Origin: Prevotella sp.
Lineage (GTDB): Bacteria; Bacteroidota; Bacteroidia; Bacteroidales; Muribaculaceae
Direction of reading: 5' to 3'
Length of the DNA: 40,724 bases
Assembly: GCA_023666665.1 (NCBI GenBank)
Contig: JAMPBN010000009.1
Coordinates: 1 to 40,724 of the forward strand
The position numbers were made by a program, and so were the translations under genes. The notes below the pieces were generated by a model, which had not been told where the DNA came from, did no database searches, and was given only the letters and a program-made list of their open reading frames with translations. Each line of letters begins with the position of its first letter. Position 1 is the stretch's first letter. Below, piece by piece: positions 14,740 to 24,336 of this stretch.

Positions 14740-16464
14740 ATGCTTAACAAACATTGCAAAAGCGCTTTGGTGATTTCCGGAGTGCTGTCAACAGTGTTGC
14801 TTTCCGGATGCAAGGATGACAGTCTGGATTTGGGCGACATTGACACGACGATGAAGCTTGAGGTCAATGACCTTGTGCTGCCGCTGAATATTGCTCCGAT
14901 CACATTCGGCGATATGGTTGACTTGTCATCTGAAGAATGTATTGAGGTTATTAACGGTGAGTACGTCTTGCTGAAAAACGGTTCTTTCGACAGTGAAGAG
15001 ATTCACATCCGTGATATTAAAGCTGATGCGGAACACGATTTTGATCAGCCGGACGATCTTCCCATAGTTGCTCGCGATGGAGTGAATATTCCTCTTACCG
15101 CAAGTGACTTCCCTTTCTACTATAGTTATAATAACGTTGACGAATACATTCAGGATATTTACTCCGGTGAAGTTGATGTAAAGCTCCAATTCACCATAAG
15201 TGCAAAAGCCGATAATGATGGTGCTTTACCCTGCGTATTTGAAAATATGACATTCAGCCTGCCGAAAGGATTTTATGGCAAGGTTAACAACTTTAACGGC
15301 ACTGATTCAATCACTATCAGTCCTGATTATTGCCCGGACGAAATCACCGTTAATGACGCTGCTCCCAACGCCAACGGCGATTATAACTTGGTGTTTCACG
15401 TAACAAGCTTTGACTTCACCAAGATTCCCGGCGCTTCATTAGCCGACCGTCATTTCTACTTGCGCACATCGTTTGGCTTAAAGAACGGTAATGTTAGATT
15501 TACCGGCGGAAATGACGACGCAGGTACTCTGAAAACTTCGTTCCATGTATCAAAAATGGTACTCGAAACTTTCTCAGGCAAAATTTACTATAAAATAAAG
15601 GACCTTAACCCCGAGAACATCGAGCTTAATGACCTGCCCGACGTGCTTACCGACCCAACAACAAGAATCAGACTTAACAATCCTCAACTTTACGTAAAAC
15701 TCACCAATCCTTTGGGCAGCAAAGGAGTAACGGCAAGCACCGGCTTGGACATTAAGCAAATACGCCAAAGCGCCGAAAATGAAATTGAAGCCGTTATGCC
15801 TGAAAAGATGCAGATTGAAGCCGTAGCAGGTGAACAGAATTTCTGCCTCTCGCCCAAAGAAGTTGAGAATTTCTATGAGCCATATCAAGGCGCAAAGCGC
15901 TATGAGTTCACCAATCTTGGCAATATTATTTTCGGCGAAGGCCTGCCTCAAGGTCTGAAAATAAATTTTGATCAACCTCAAATGAATCCATCAAAGGTCA
16001 CCAACTTTACCGTAGGTGATGCTGCCAACCTTGGCACAGTGCATGGCGAATATACCTTCTATGCACCGCTCGAACTTGGTGATGAATCCCACATTTATTA
16101 CAAGGATGAAGTTACCGGCTGGGATCTTAACGGCAGCGATGACAATAAGCTTGAAATACGAACAATTGCTCTGACTGCCGACTGTGTAAGCGACCTGCCC
16201 GTAGCAGTAACTATTTCAATCGAACCGCTCGATACCGAGGGCAAACTCATCCCCAATATACAGGGCGAAGTTAATCTCGGCGCTTTTGCCAAACAACCGA
16301 TTGAAATAGACCTCAACGGCGACATTGTAAACCTTGACGGCATTCGCTACACTGTAACAATTGATGCCGGTCAAGACACTTCCGCTCTTAAACCTTCAAT
16401 GAGCCTCAAGCTTAATAACTTAAAAGTTAAGCTCAGCGGTTCATATATTATTGACAACAACTAA
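14740..16464 (+). CDS. Unknown large lipoprotein, beta-sandwich rich
   Basis: 574 residues. The open frame extends 20 codons upstream, but the consensus promoter at 14662-14692 lies there, so the ATG at 14740 is taken; it gives a lipoprotein signal with lipobox LSGC (Cys about 24) and an acidic KDDSLDLGDID tail. I do not recognise a named domain. The body is acidic and rich in alternating strands with repeated phrases such as LEVNDLVLPLNIAPITFGD, PCVFENMTFSLPKGFYGKV, LKINFDQPQMNPSKVTNFTVGD and SMSLKLNNLKVKLSGSYI, suggesting several consecutive beta-sandwich domains. It is followed after 19 bases by a DUF5723 outer-membrane protein, so the two are probably a surface-lipoprotein/outer-membrane pair. 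Function unknown. Confidence 0.85.
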   Translation: MLNKHCKSALVISGVLSTVLLSGCKDDSLDLGDIDTTMKLEVNDLVLPLNIAPITFGDMVDLSSEECIEVINGEYVLLKNGSFDSEEIHIRDIKADAEHDFDQPDDLPIVARDGVNIPLTASDFPFYYSYNNVDEYIQDIYSGEVDVKLQFTISAKADNDGALPCVFENMTFSLPKGFYGKVNNFNGTDSITISPDYCPDEITVNDAAPNANGDYNLVFHVTSFDFTKIPGASLADRHFYLRTSFGLKNGNVRFTGGNDDAGTLKTSFHVSKMVLETFSGKIYYKIKDLNPENIELNDLPDVLTDPTTRIRLNNPQLYVKLTNPLGSKGVTASTGLDIKQIRQSAENEIEAVMPEKMQIEAVAGEQNFCLSPKEVENFYEPYQGAKRYEFTNLGNIIFGEGLPQGLKINFDQPQMNPSKVTNFTVGDAANLGTVHGEYTFYAPLELGDESHIYYKDEVTGWDLNGSDDNKLEIRTIALTADCVSDLPVAVTISIEPLDTEGKLIPNIQGEVNLGAFAKQPIEIDLNGDIVNLDGIRYTVTIDAGQDTSALKPSMSLKLNNLKVKLSGSYIIDNN

Positions 16465-16483
16465 TCATAGCCACACAGTATAG

Positions 16484-17836
16484 ATGAACAACAAGATTAA
16501 ATCACTTATGTGCGTGGCTATGGTAGCCGCCACATCTTTTACGGCCGTTGCACAAAACCGCTCGGCTTACTTTCTCGACAACTATGCTTACCGCTACCAG
16601 ATGAACCCGGCAATGGGTCGCGACGGTAAGTTCGACATCTCTTTCCCCGGCCTTGGCAACTTCAATTTCGGCATTTCAAGCAACTTCGGCCTCAACTCTT
16701 TCCTTTACAACAAAGACGGTAAGACAGTTACATTCCTCCACCCGGATATTAGCGCTTCTGAAGCTATGAGCAAAATTCCCACCCGCAGCCGCTTGGGATT
16801 TGACCTGCGCGAGGGCATTCTCAGCGTAGGTTTCAAGGGACTGGGTGGCTACAACCACATTAGCATCAACGCGGTGGGTAACGCTCAAGTTCGCTTGCCG
16901 AAAGGTCTTTTCCAGCTGGCAAAAGAGGGTATTGAGAACAAAAACTATGAAATCGGCCGAGTTGACCTCCATGCCGATGCGTATGCAGAAATAGCATTGA
17001 ATCACTCTCACGACTTGGGCAAGTTGGTTCCCGGCCTCACAGTGGGCGGTTCGTTGAAATTCCTTGTCGGCGTTGCCAACATTGATGTCAATATGAACAG
17101 GGCCGACCTTAACCTCGGAACTGACTCCTGGCGCGTAATCACCGACGGTGCAGCTCAGGTGAGCCTCGGTGAGGGTTTCGTTTGGCGCACAAACAGCGAC
17201 GGCCAAATCGACGGTATGGATATGGAAACGTTCAACGGCCCCAGCGGTTTCGGTATGGCAATTGACCTCGGTGCCACTTATAAGTGGAAAGACTTCACCT
17301 TTGCGCTCGCATTTAATGACCTGGGTTTTATCAGCTGGAACAGCACAATGAAAGCCGGAACAAACGGTGAACATACGTTTGACACCAACAACTATGAAAT
17401 TGACCCGGGTAACTTCGACGATTCTTTCGACAAGATGAAAGATGACTTCACCGATTTATATGACCTCCGTCCCGAAGAAGGTTCATACACCCGCACCCGC
17501 GCTATCGAAGCCACAATGAATGCCAGCGTTATGTACACTCTGCCCGTCTACAAGCAACTGACATTCGGCCTGCTCAACACCACCCGAATGGCTCACCGTT
17601 TTGCATGGACCGAGTTCCGCATCAATGCCAACATTATGCCTGCCAAATGGTTCGGCTTTGCAGTTAACTACGGCATCGGCACATTTGGCAGCTCATTCGG
17701 CTGGATTATCAACTTCGCTCCCAAGGGAGTCAATCTCTACTTTGGTATGGACCGAATGTTTACCAAAACCACCAAAGACTTTATCCCATACAATGCCAAC
17801 GCTCAACTTTCGTTTGGTTTGAACTTCCCGATTTAA
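16484..17836 (+). CDS. DUF5723-family outer-membrane protein
   Basis: 450 residues with a signal peptide ending AVAQ near 24. The early motif AYFLDNYAYRYQMNPAMGRDGKFDISFPGLGNFNFGISSN, long series of short amphipathic strands and C-terminal YFGMDRMFTK...NAQLSFGLNFPI ending in an aromatic/hydrophobic strand match DUF5723, a Bacteroidales outer-membrane barrel family related to FadL/PorV-like porins (similarity by pattern, not by search). It may transport or display a hydrophobic ligand. It is the second gene of a two-gene operon with the unknown lipoprotein and is followed by a strong terminator. Codon use is strongly biased, suggesting an abundant protein. Confidence 0.85.
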   Translation: MNNKIKSLMCVAMVAATSFTAVAQNRSAYFLDNYAYRYQMNPAMGRDGKFDISFPGLGNFNFGISSNFGLNSFLYNKDGKTVTFLHPDISASEAMSKIPTRSRLGFDLREGILSVGFKGLGGYNHISINAVGNAQVRLPKGLFQLAKEGIENKNYEIGRVDLHADAYAEIALNHSHDLGKLVPGLTVGGSLKFLVGVANIDVNMNRADLNLGTDSWRVITDGAAQVSLGEGFVWRTNSDGQIDGMDMETFNGPSGFGMAIDLGATYKWKDFTFALAFNDLGFISWNSTMKAGTNGEHTFDTNNYEIDPGNFDDSFDKMKDDFTDLYDLRPEEGSYTRTRAIEATMNASVMYTLPVYKQLTFGLLNTTRMAHRFAWTEFRINANIMPAKWFGFAVNYGIGTFGSSFGWIINFAPKGVNLYFGMDRMFTKTTKDFIPYNANAQLSFGLNFPI

Positions 17837-17852
17837 TCGAACATAAATATCT

Positions 17853-17890
17853 GAAAACGGTCACCTCTTGTCGGGGTGGCCGTTTTTTTT
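17853..17890 (+). terminator. Rho-independent terminator after the DUF5723 gene
   Basis: AAAACGGTCACC followed by a short loop and GGTGGCCGTTTTTTTT. The stem pairs with one wobble or mismatch and ends in eight T. It closes the lipoprotein/DUF5723 operon. Confidence 0.88.
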
Positions 17891-17919
17891 GGTTAAATGG
17901 TGGAAAAGTGTTAATTTTG
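17888..17919 (+). promoter_or_regulatory. Promoter of the TPR/barrel/upp operon
   Basis: TTTG at 17888-17891 (partly within the T run of the terminator), 20-base spacer, TAATTTTG at 17912-17919. Predicted leader about 18 bases. Confidence 0.72.
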
Positions 17920-17941
17920 CGGATATAATTGTTCGGACATA

Positions 17942-20821
17942 ATGAAAAAAAAATATATATACGCTGCGGCATTTGCCATAGGAACCCTATCGGCTACTGC
18001 GCAGATTAATTCGCCACAAAGTGCCGGATATGAAGCCCGGGCTGCCGCAATGCTTGCCGATGGGAATTTCATTGGTTGCATAAATCAATGCGAAACTGCC
18101 CTCGAGCTGGGAAGCAACCGTCGTGAGCAACTCACTTGGCTACCGGCAGTTGCGGCATTTAACGGCGGGCTGCCCGAAGCTTCAAATCGCATAAATGCAT
18201 ATATCGCCCAATTTCCCCACGGGCAGTTTATGGATTCGGCAAAGTTGATGCTTGCCACTTTGACATTTTATTCAGGCGATTACAATAAAGCACTTAAAGA
18301 GTTTGACGCAATCAATATTTCCGCGCTAAATGACAATCAATCCGAGGATTTGACGTATCGGAAAGCATACTCGTTAATGAAGTTGGCGGAGTATAAGGAT
18401 GCCCGGGCATTGATGGAAAATTTGCTCACGACTCCGAAATACAAAAACGCCGCCACTTTCTATCTGGCTTATATAGATTTTGCCGAGGGTGACTATGACA
18501 AGGCTTTGGCTGAGTTTGCTCAATGCGACAAGACTACATCACCAGGCGATATGGCTGATTACTACGTCGGCCAAATTTTATTCAAGAGCAAGGAATATGG
18601 TGAGACGCTGAACACTTTGAGGCCCTTGCTGAGCCGTAAAAATATTCCGGCAGAGTATATGGACGAATGTCTGCGCATCTCGGGCGAATGCTACTACGCT
18701 CTCCACGATGATAACCGCGCAATGGTTTATCTTAATGATTATATCAAGGCCCACCGCGAAGACGCTCCGCTAAGTACCCGATACATTGTCGGCGTTGAGC
18801 GTTATCAAATCGGAGATTATCAGGAAGCTCTCGATTATTTGGCTCCCGTAAGTCAGCTCACAGATGAGATGGGTCAAAGCGCATCGCTTACTATGGGGCA
18901 GTCATATCAGGCAATGGGGAATTATAAGTCAGCCATAATCTGTTTTGATAAAGCGGTGAAGATGGATTTCAATCCGCAGCTTACCGAAATTGCATACTAT
19001 AATTATGCAGTGGCGCAGGTAGATGGCGGTCGAGTGCCGTTCGGTAATTCAGTGCAAACGCTTGAAGATTTTCTGCATCGTTATCCCAATAGCCGTTATG
19101 CCCAAAGCGTAAGGGAATACCTGGTTAAAGGATATATGGCCACAGATGATTATGAAGGTGCGCTCCGCTCGCTTAACGCGATGCCAGAGACTCATTCAGC
19201 GGAGATTGATGCCGCACGCCAGCGCGTAAACTTTGTACTTGGTACCCGCGCATTGCAATCCGGCAATTCTTCCTTGGCCGTAAAATACCTGACCGAGGCT
19301 ATGAAATATGGTGGCTCTGATGCTGATATTGAAAGCCAAACAAGTCTGTGGCTCGGAGATGCGTATTACGCTGAATCGAAATACGCCGAAGCCGTTACCG
19401 AATATAAATCATTTCTTGCATCCTCAAACTCCAAAGACCCGAATCGCAATATAGCACTCTATAATTTGGGTTATGCAGAATTTGCCGAAAAAGATTATGT
19501 TGATGCTCGAAAGCGTTTTCAAAGCATTGTTGCCGACAAGAACGTCAACGCAGATATGAAGCAAGATTCATATAACCGCATCGGAGACATTTACTATTAT
19601 TCCAAAGAACTGGCAGCAGCCAAAAACGCATACCAAAGCGCATACGACCTCAAACCAAAGACGGCCGATTATTCGCTGCTGCAGATTTCAATGATGAAAG
19701 GGCACCTCGGCGATTTTTTCGGAAAGATTCAATCACTCAACAAGTTTATTACTGATTATCCGAAATCTTCATTGCGCCCCATTGCTCAAACCGAAATTGC
19801 CATCACGCTCAATAATCAGGGCAAAAGAGATGATGCCATAAAGATTTACGAAGACATTGCCCGGGATTACGCTGCAACATCATATGGCCGCAACGCTCTG
19901 CTTCAAATAGCAATTCTAAGTGATAACAAAGGTAATACCGAAGGAGCCAAGCAATATTACAAACAGATTATTACAACATATCCAACAAGTCAAGAGGCAT
20001 CGCTTGCCGTACAAGACCTCAAGCGGATTTATGGCAATGAAGGCAAAATTTTGGAACTTGATGACTTTTTGTCGTCAATAAAAGATGCCCCTCAACTTGA
20101 TGCCACAGAGCGCAATGCCATTGCTGCAGCATCAATGCTTGAGGCAACAAAGAAAGAAACTGCCGCAGAGTTGCGTGTGGTTCTTGCCGATAAGCTTTTG
20201 GCCGAATATCCCGATGCCGCTGAGGCTGAAGAGGCGCTACTCATTTCATCCACTGCAAGCGCAGACCTCGGTCTTGCAGGAAAAGCCCTGGAGAAATACA
20301 CGCGGCTCGAACAGAGTGCCTCGACTGCCACGATGCGCCACGCAGCTCAATTGGGCATTATGCGCTCTGCCGATGAACTCGGCGACGCAAAAAGAGTGCT
20401 GAGCCTGACGCAGGAGTTGCTTGACAATCCCGCTACCACGGGAGTTGACTTGCCGGAGGTGAAATTCAAACGTTCAATCGCACTTTCTAAGACAGGCTCG
20501 TCCAACGATGCCGTAACGATATGGAAAGAGCTGTCATCACAACCGACTAACATTTACGGCACCCGTGCATCGTATGAATTGGCTTCATATTATTACCGAA
20601 GCGGCAATTATGACATCGCCAATAAAACTGCCGAAGCTTTGATTGATGCAAATCCGCCTCACGCTTATTGGCTTGCGAGAACATTTATCCTCTATAGCGA
20701 CATATTGCGTGCACAAGGTTCCGAATTTGAAGCAGATGAATATCTCAAAATTTTGAGAGCCAACTATCCCGGCACTGAAAACGACATTTTCCAAATGATT
20801 GATAAACGTTTGCCCCAATGA
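17942..20821 (+). CDS. Large periplasmic TPR-repeat protein
   Basis: 959 residues with signal peptide MKKKYIYAAAFAIGTLSATAQ. Nearly all the rest is tetratricopeptide repeats, for example AEYKDARALMENLLTTPKYKNAATFYLAYIDFAEGDYDKALAEF, YAEAVTEYKSFLASSNSKDP and RDDAIKIYEDIARDYAATSYGRNALLQIA, of the BamD/YbgF-like outer-membrane type. TPR arrays act as protein-binding scaffolds. It overlaps the following beta-barrel gene by four bases (ATGA), so the two products probably work as a pair in the envelope. A run of nine A directly after the start codon could slip, but nothing shows that it does. Specific partner unknown. Confidence 0.92.
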   Translation: MKKKYIYAAAFAIGTLSATAQINSPQSAGYEARAAAMLADGNFIGCINQCETALELGSNRREQLTWLPAVAAFNGGLPEASNRINAYIAQFPHGQFMDSAKLMLATLTFYSGDYNKALKEFDAINISALNDNQSEDLTYRKAYSLMKLAEYKDARALMENLLTTPKYKNAATFYLAYIDFAEGDYDKALAEFAQCDKTTSPGDMADYYVGQILFKSKEYGETLNTLRPLLSRKNIPAEYMDECLRISGECYYALHDDNRAMVYLNDYIKAHREDAPLSTRYIVGVERYQIGDYQEALDYLAPVSQLTDEMGQSASLTMGQSYQAMGNYKSAIICFDKAVKMDFNPQLTEIAYYNYAVAQVDGGRVPFGNSVQTLEDFLHRYPNSRYAQSVREYLVKGYMATDDYEGALRSLNAMPETHSAEIDAARQRVNFVLGTRALQSGNSSLAVKYLTEAMKYGGSDADIESQTSLWLGDAYYAESKYAEAVTEYKSFLASSNSKDPNRNIALYNLGYAEFAEKDYVDARKRFQSIVADKNVNADMKQDSYNRIGDIYYYSKELAAAKNAYQSAYDLKPKTADYSLLQISMMKGHLGDFFGKIQSLNKFITDYPKSSLRPIAQTEIAITLNNQGKRDDAIKIYEDIARDYAATSYGRNALLQIAILSDNKGNTEGAKQYYKQIITTYPTSQEASLAVQDLKRIYGNEGKILELDDFLSSIKDAPQLDATERNAIAAASMLEATKKETAAELRVVLADKLLAEYPDAAEAEEALLISSTASADLGLAGKALEKYTRLEQSASTATMRHAAQLGIMRSADELGDAKRVLSLTQELLDNPATTGVDLPEVKFKRSIALSKTGSSNDAVTIWKELSSQPTNIYGTRASYELASYYYRSGNYDIANKTAEALIDANPPHAYWLARTFILYSDILRAQGSEFEADEYLKILRANYPGTENDIFQMIDKRLPQ

Positions 20822-22437
20822 AGATTAAGATTTCCGCTTTAACAATGCTGGTTGCTCTTGGGGCAGCTGCACAAGATTTAAACACCGAAATTATCGTTAA
20901 CCACGAAGTAGTCCCCGAGGAGCAAGCTGCCACACGGATGCGTTGGTCGCCCACAGTTACGCTGCCCAAAATCAATTCCGGCCGCCTTCCGGTCGCTTCG
21001 AGGTTTATGCCGGCATCATTGACTCCATTTATCAACCCGTTGTCGGCTGCTCAATATGCCGACTCCGTAGTTAAAACTCCTTGGAAAGGATATGCAGCAA
21101 TGGGATATGGTCCAATCTATAATTTGGCCGCATCTGCAGGATACCGATTTGTTGACAAGGAAAATCTGTATGTAGATGGCTATTTGCAATTTGACGGCCA
21201 AAGTTACACAACAAAATACTACAGTTTGCCATATGTTTATGACGACCGGGTATGCTTCAGGCGCAACACCGTCTTAGCCGGTGGGAACACAAACTGGAAA
21301 GTAGGGAAAGGCGCTTTAGACGCATCTCTGTTATATCAATTTTCAGGTTATAACTTCCCCATATTCGACTTGGCAACCAAATTGACCGACAAGCATCAGA
21401 TAGATGCCAATATAGTCAAAATCAAAATCGGGTGGGGCAGTCATCTCGGTTCATTTGACTACTATGTCCGCCATAACTACGAAACCATCCAATACGGCAA
21501 GGGCGGAGCAAATAATAACTGTTTTGACTTAAAAGCCGGTCTTGTATGGAAAGCTGCCGAAGTTTCGTCATGGTCGCTTGACGCCGGTTTCAGCCTTGAC
21601 CATTCTTCACTCTTAGGCAACAAGGGCATTGTCCACATTCAGCCAAAATACTCATACACCACCCAACGATTGTCATTGAAACTTGGTCTGGATTTAGATG
21701 TATCTACCGGAAATACTACTAATTCCCCGATGATGCTGGTCGCTCCGGATTTGGATTTTAACTGGCAAACCTGGACATATATTGGTCTTTGGGCAAAGCT
21801 TAATGGGCGCATTGACGACAACTCGCGCACAAAGATTTTTGACGAACAGCCATATCTTCTTGCCGACTTTGATGCAGGAATGTCTAAAATCTACAACGGT
21901 GAGGTGGGTTTAACATTCGGGCCGTTCAGAGGTGCGAGAATCGACGTGTTCGGCGGTTACACTATGGCCTACGACTGGTATATGCCGGCACTTGAAACCG
22001 GCTATATGTCGGCAATGGACGTTAAAGGTTGGCATTGGGGTGCAGCTTTAAGCTATGACTATCGCCATTACCTGTCGCTAAATGCAAGAGCTGAAATAGC
22101 AGAGCATCCGGATGGAAAGTATTCGCGTGGATATGCTCCCTGGCGCGACCACGCCGGATTCAACCTGACCGCCAATGCGACGGTGCGTCCAATTTCTGCC
22201 CTCGACATAACCATCGGTTATCAACTCCGCACAGGTCGTCAGAAACAGTTGCCTAATGATAAAAATATGAATCTGCGCACCATCGGCAATTTTACTGCCG
22301 GAGTGACATATAAGATAACACCGCAATGGTCTGCTTTTCTGCGTGGAGAAAATTTGTTGAACAAACATTGGTATTTAGGCCCTGCAGTTCCAAATCAAGG
22401 AATTATGGGTATGATTGGAGTAACTTATAAATTCTAA
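20818..22437 (+). CDS. Outer-membrane beta-barrel protein (TonB-receptor-barrel-like, no plug)
   Basis: 539 residues with signal peptide MKIKISALTMLVALGAAAQ. After a short linker the protein is a succession of amphipathic strands with aromatic girdles (NLYVDGYLQFDGQSYTTKYYSLPYVY, LDASLLYQFSGYNFPIF, RLSLKLGLDLDVSTG, IRPISALDITIGYQL-like) ending in the TonB-receptor-style tail LRGENLLNKHWYLGPAVPNQGIMGMIGVTYKF. No plug domain is present (the N terminus is too short), so it is not an ordinary TonB-dependent receptor. It is coupled to the TPR gene by a four-base overlap and followed after five bases by upp. Role unknown; envelope assembly or transport is possible. Confidence 0.88.
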   Translation: MKIKISALTMLVALGAAAQDLNTEIIVNHEVVPEEQAATRMRWSPTVTLPKINSGRLPVASRFMPASLTPFINPLSAAQYADSVVKTPWKGYAAMGYGPIYNLAASAGYRFVDKENLYVDGYLQFDGQSYTTKYYSLPYVYDDRVCFRRNTVLAGGNTNWKVGKGALDASLLYQFSGYNFPIFDLATKLTDKHQIDANIVKIKIGWGSHLGSFDYYVRHNYETIQYGKGGANNNCFDLKAGLVWKAAEVSSWSLDAGFSLDHSSLLGNKGIVHIQPKYSYTTQRLSLKLGLDLDVSTGNTTNSPMMLVAPDLDFNWQTWTYIGLWAKLNGRIDDNSRTKIFDEQPYLLADFDAGMSKIYNGEVGLTFGPFRGARIDVFGGYTMAYDWYMPALETGYMSAMDVKGWHWGAALSYDYRHYLSLNARAEIAEHPDGKYSRGYAPWRDHAGFNLTANATVRPISALDITIGYQLRTGRQKQLPNDKNMNLRTIGNFTAGVTYKITPQWSAFLRGENLLNKHWYLGPAVPNQGIMGMIGVTYKF

Positions 22438-22442
22438 CAAAT

Positions 22443-23096
22443 ATGGAAGTAATCAATCTTACAGAGCAAGACTCACTGGTAAGCCGCTACATGATGGAAC
22501 TTCGCGATGTCAACGTGCATAGCGATATGATGCGTTTCCGTCGCAACCTGGAGAGAATCGGTGAAATAATGGCATATGAAATTTCAAAAACGCTGAAATT
22601 CAAAGACAAGGAAATAACGACTCCGTTGGCTCCGTGTACCTGCCACGACATTGCAGACAAGGTGGTTCTGGCAACAATCTTCCGCGCCGGATTGCCTTTC
22701 CATCAAGGATTCTTGAGCTACTTTGACAATGCGGAAAACGCCTTTGTCTCGGCATATCGCAAATATCGCGAGAAGGAAAACTTCGATGTGTTCATTGAAT
22801 ATATTGCTTCGCCCAACCTTGATGGCAAAACGGTGATTATCTGCGACCCTATGCTGGCAACCGGAACGTCGATGGAGTTGAGCTACCGCGCTTTGCTAAC
22901 CAAAGGTAATCCTGCACATATCCACGTTGCTTCAGTCATTGCTTCCGAAGCTGCTGTCGAATACGTGAAAAAGACTTTCCCCGAAGGAAAAACTACTGTA
23001 TGGTGCGGTGCAATTGATCCGATAATCAACGAACATTCCTACATAGTGCCCGGATTGGGCGATGCCGGTGACCTCGCATATGGCGAAAAGCTCTAA
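22443..23096 (+). CDS. upp: Uracil phosphoribosyltransferase
   Basis: 217 residues, the size usual in Bacteroidota. It converts uracil and PRPP to UMP in the pyrimidine salvage pathway (cytoplasm). The PRPP-binding loop DPMLATGTSM is at about 135-144, RAGL at 81-84 and the uracil-binding tail VPGLGDAGDLAYG near the C terminus, including the GDAGDR-like motif. It follows the barrel gene after five bases and overlaps the FucP-type gene by 17 bases, so it is transcribed within an envelope/sugar operon, which is not where a salvage gene would be expected by function. Confidence 0.96.
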   Translation: MEVINLTEQDSLVSRYMMELRDVNVHSDMMRFRRNLERIGEIMAYEISKTLKFKDKEITTPLAPCTCHDIADKVVLATIFRAGLPFHQGFLSYFDNAENAFVSAYRKYREKENFDVFIEYIASPNLDGKTVIICDPMLATGTSMELSYRALLTKGNPAHIHVASVIASEAAVEYVKKTFPEGKTTVWCGAIDPIINEHSYIVPGLGDAGDLAYGEKL

Positions 23097-24336
23097 ACCG
23101 ACGTACCGACTGTCGTTCACACTGGTGACATCCCTGTTTCTGTTATGGGGACTCGCCAACAATATGAACGATACACTATTGGCCGCATTCAAGCGCATTA
23201 TGTCAATCAGCGATTTGCAAACGTCGCTGGTTCAGTTTGCGTTCTATGGTTCTTATTTTTGTTTCGCCTTGCCGGCGGCACTGTTTATCAGAAAATATAG
23301 CTATAAGTGCGGCATACTGATAGGAATTGCACTCTATGCTTTGGGAACTATGCTGTTTACTCCGGCAGGGAGTGCGGCAAGTTATCCTTTTTATCTTTTG
23401 GCAATCTATGTTATGGCCGGCGGCTGCGCAATACTTGAAACGGCTGCCAACCCATTTATTCTAAGTCTCGGACCTGCAGAATCAGCAACCCGGAGGTTGA
23501 ACATTGCGCAAATGTTTAACCCATTGGGCGCTATCATTGGCATTTTCCTCAGTCGCTTCTTTATTCTCGAAGAGTTGTACGAAGCTGATGCGGCAGAACG
23601 CAGTATGATGACGACGGCCGAGTTGTCGCAGATTCAAGCTCAGGAATTTTCAGCCATTTCCGGTACTTATTTGATTATTGGAGTAGTTCTGCTCGTACTC
23701 TTTCTCTCAATATTTTGGGTAAAAATGCCGGTGGCCAAAGATGAAACTGAACTTGGAATCTCCGCCGGTCAGCTTATCCGCAAACTATGGCATACGCCAA
23801 AATACCGCAATGGCGTTATAGCTCAGTTCTTTTATGTCGGAGCACAGACTTGCGTGTGGTCGTTCACTATTCGCCTTGTTATGAGCGAAATTGGAGTCCG
23901 CGAAAGTGCTGCGAGCAATTATTTTCTGTGTGCCATACTCGGTTTTACTGCTTTCAGATTTATCTTTACAGGATTGATGAAATATATCAAGCCCGCCAAG
24001 CTGATGATTTTTGCCTCTACAGGAGCAATTCTGTGCACGGCCATTGTTATTATTACTGACGGAATAACTGCGGTGGTGTCGTTGGTATGCATTTCGGCAT
24101 TTATGAGTCTTATGTTCCCGACAATCTATGGTATAGCCCTCGAGGGTATGCAGGGTGCCGAAGCCAAATTGGCAAGCTCCGGTCTGATTATGGCTATCGT
24201 TGGCGGCGCACTGATAACGCCGTTGCAAGGTTTTATCAGCGATGTTTCGTGTAATATCTCCCTTTCATTTACAGTTCCCCTTATCTGTTTTATTGTGATT
24301 TTCGTATATTCGATTTATGCAACAAAACAAGCCTAA
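23080..24336 (+). CDS. FucP-family MFS sugar:proton symporter
   Basis: 418 residues from ATG 23080; a reading six codons longer is possible, but MAKSSKPTYRLSFTLV is the better start and still overlaps upp by 17 bases. Twelve membrane spans. The N-terminal LVTSLFLLWGLANNMNDTLLAAFKRIMSISDLQTSLVQFAFYGSYF is a hallmark of FucP/GluP-type permeases (L-fucose, glucose, N-acetylhexosamines), and CAILETAANPFILSLGP is the second. Imports a monosaccharide with a proton. It overlaps the following nucleotidyltransferase/GHMP gene by 20 bases, which suggests its substrate is the sugar that enzyme activates. The exact sugar cannot be read from the sequence. Confidence 0.9.
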   Translation: MAKSSKPTYRLSFTLVTSLFLLWGLANNMNDTLLAAFKRIMSISDLQTSLVQFAFYGSYFCFALPAALFIRKYSYKCGILIGIALYALGTMLFTPAGSAASYPFYLLAIYVMAGGCAILETAANPFILSLGPAESATRRLNIAQMFNPLGAIIGIFLSRFFILEELYEADAAERSMMTTAELSQIQAQEFSAISGTYLIIGVVLLVLFLSIFWVKMPVAKDETELGISAGQLIRKLWHTPKYRNGVIAQFFYVGAQTCVWSFTIRLVMSEIGVRESAASNYFLCAILGFTAFRFIFTGLMKYIKPAKLMIFASTGAILCTAIVIITDGITAVVSLVCISAFMSLMFPTIYGIALEGMQGAEAKLASSGLIMAIVGGALITPLQGFISDVSCNISLSFTVPLICFIVIFVYSIYATKQA

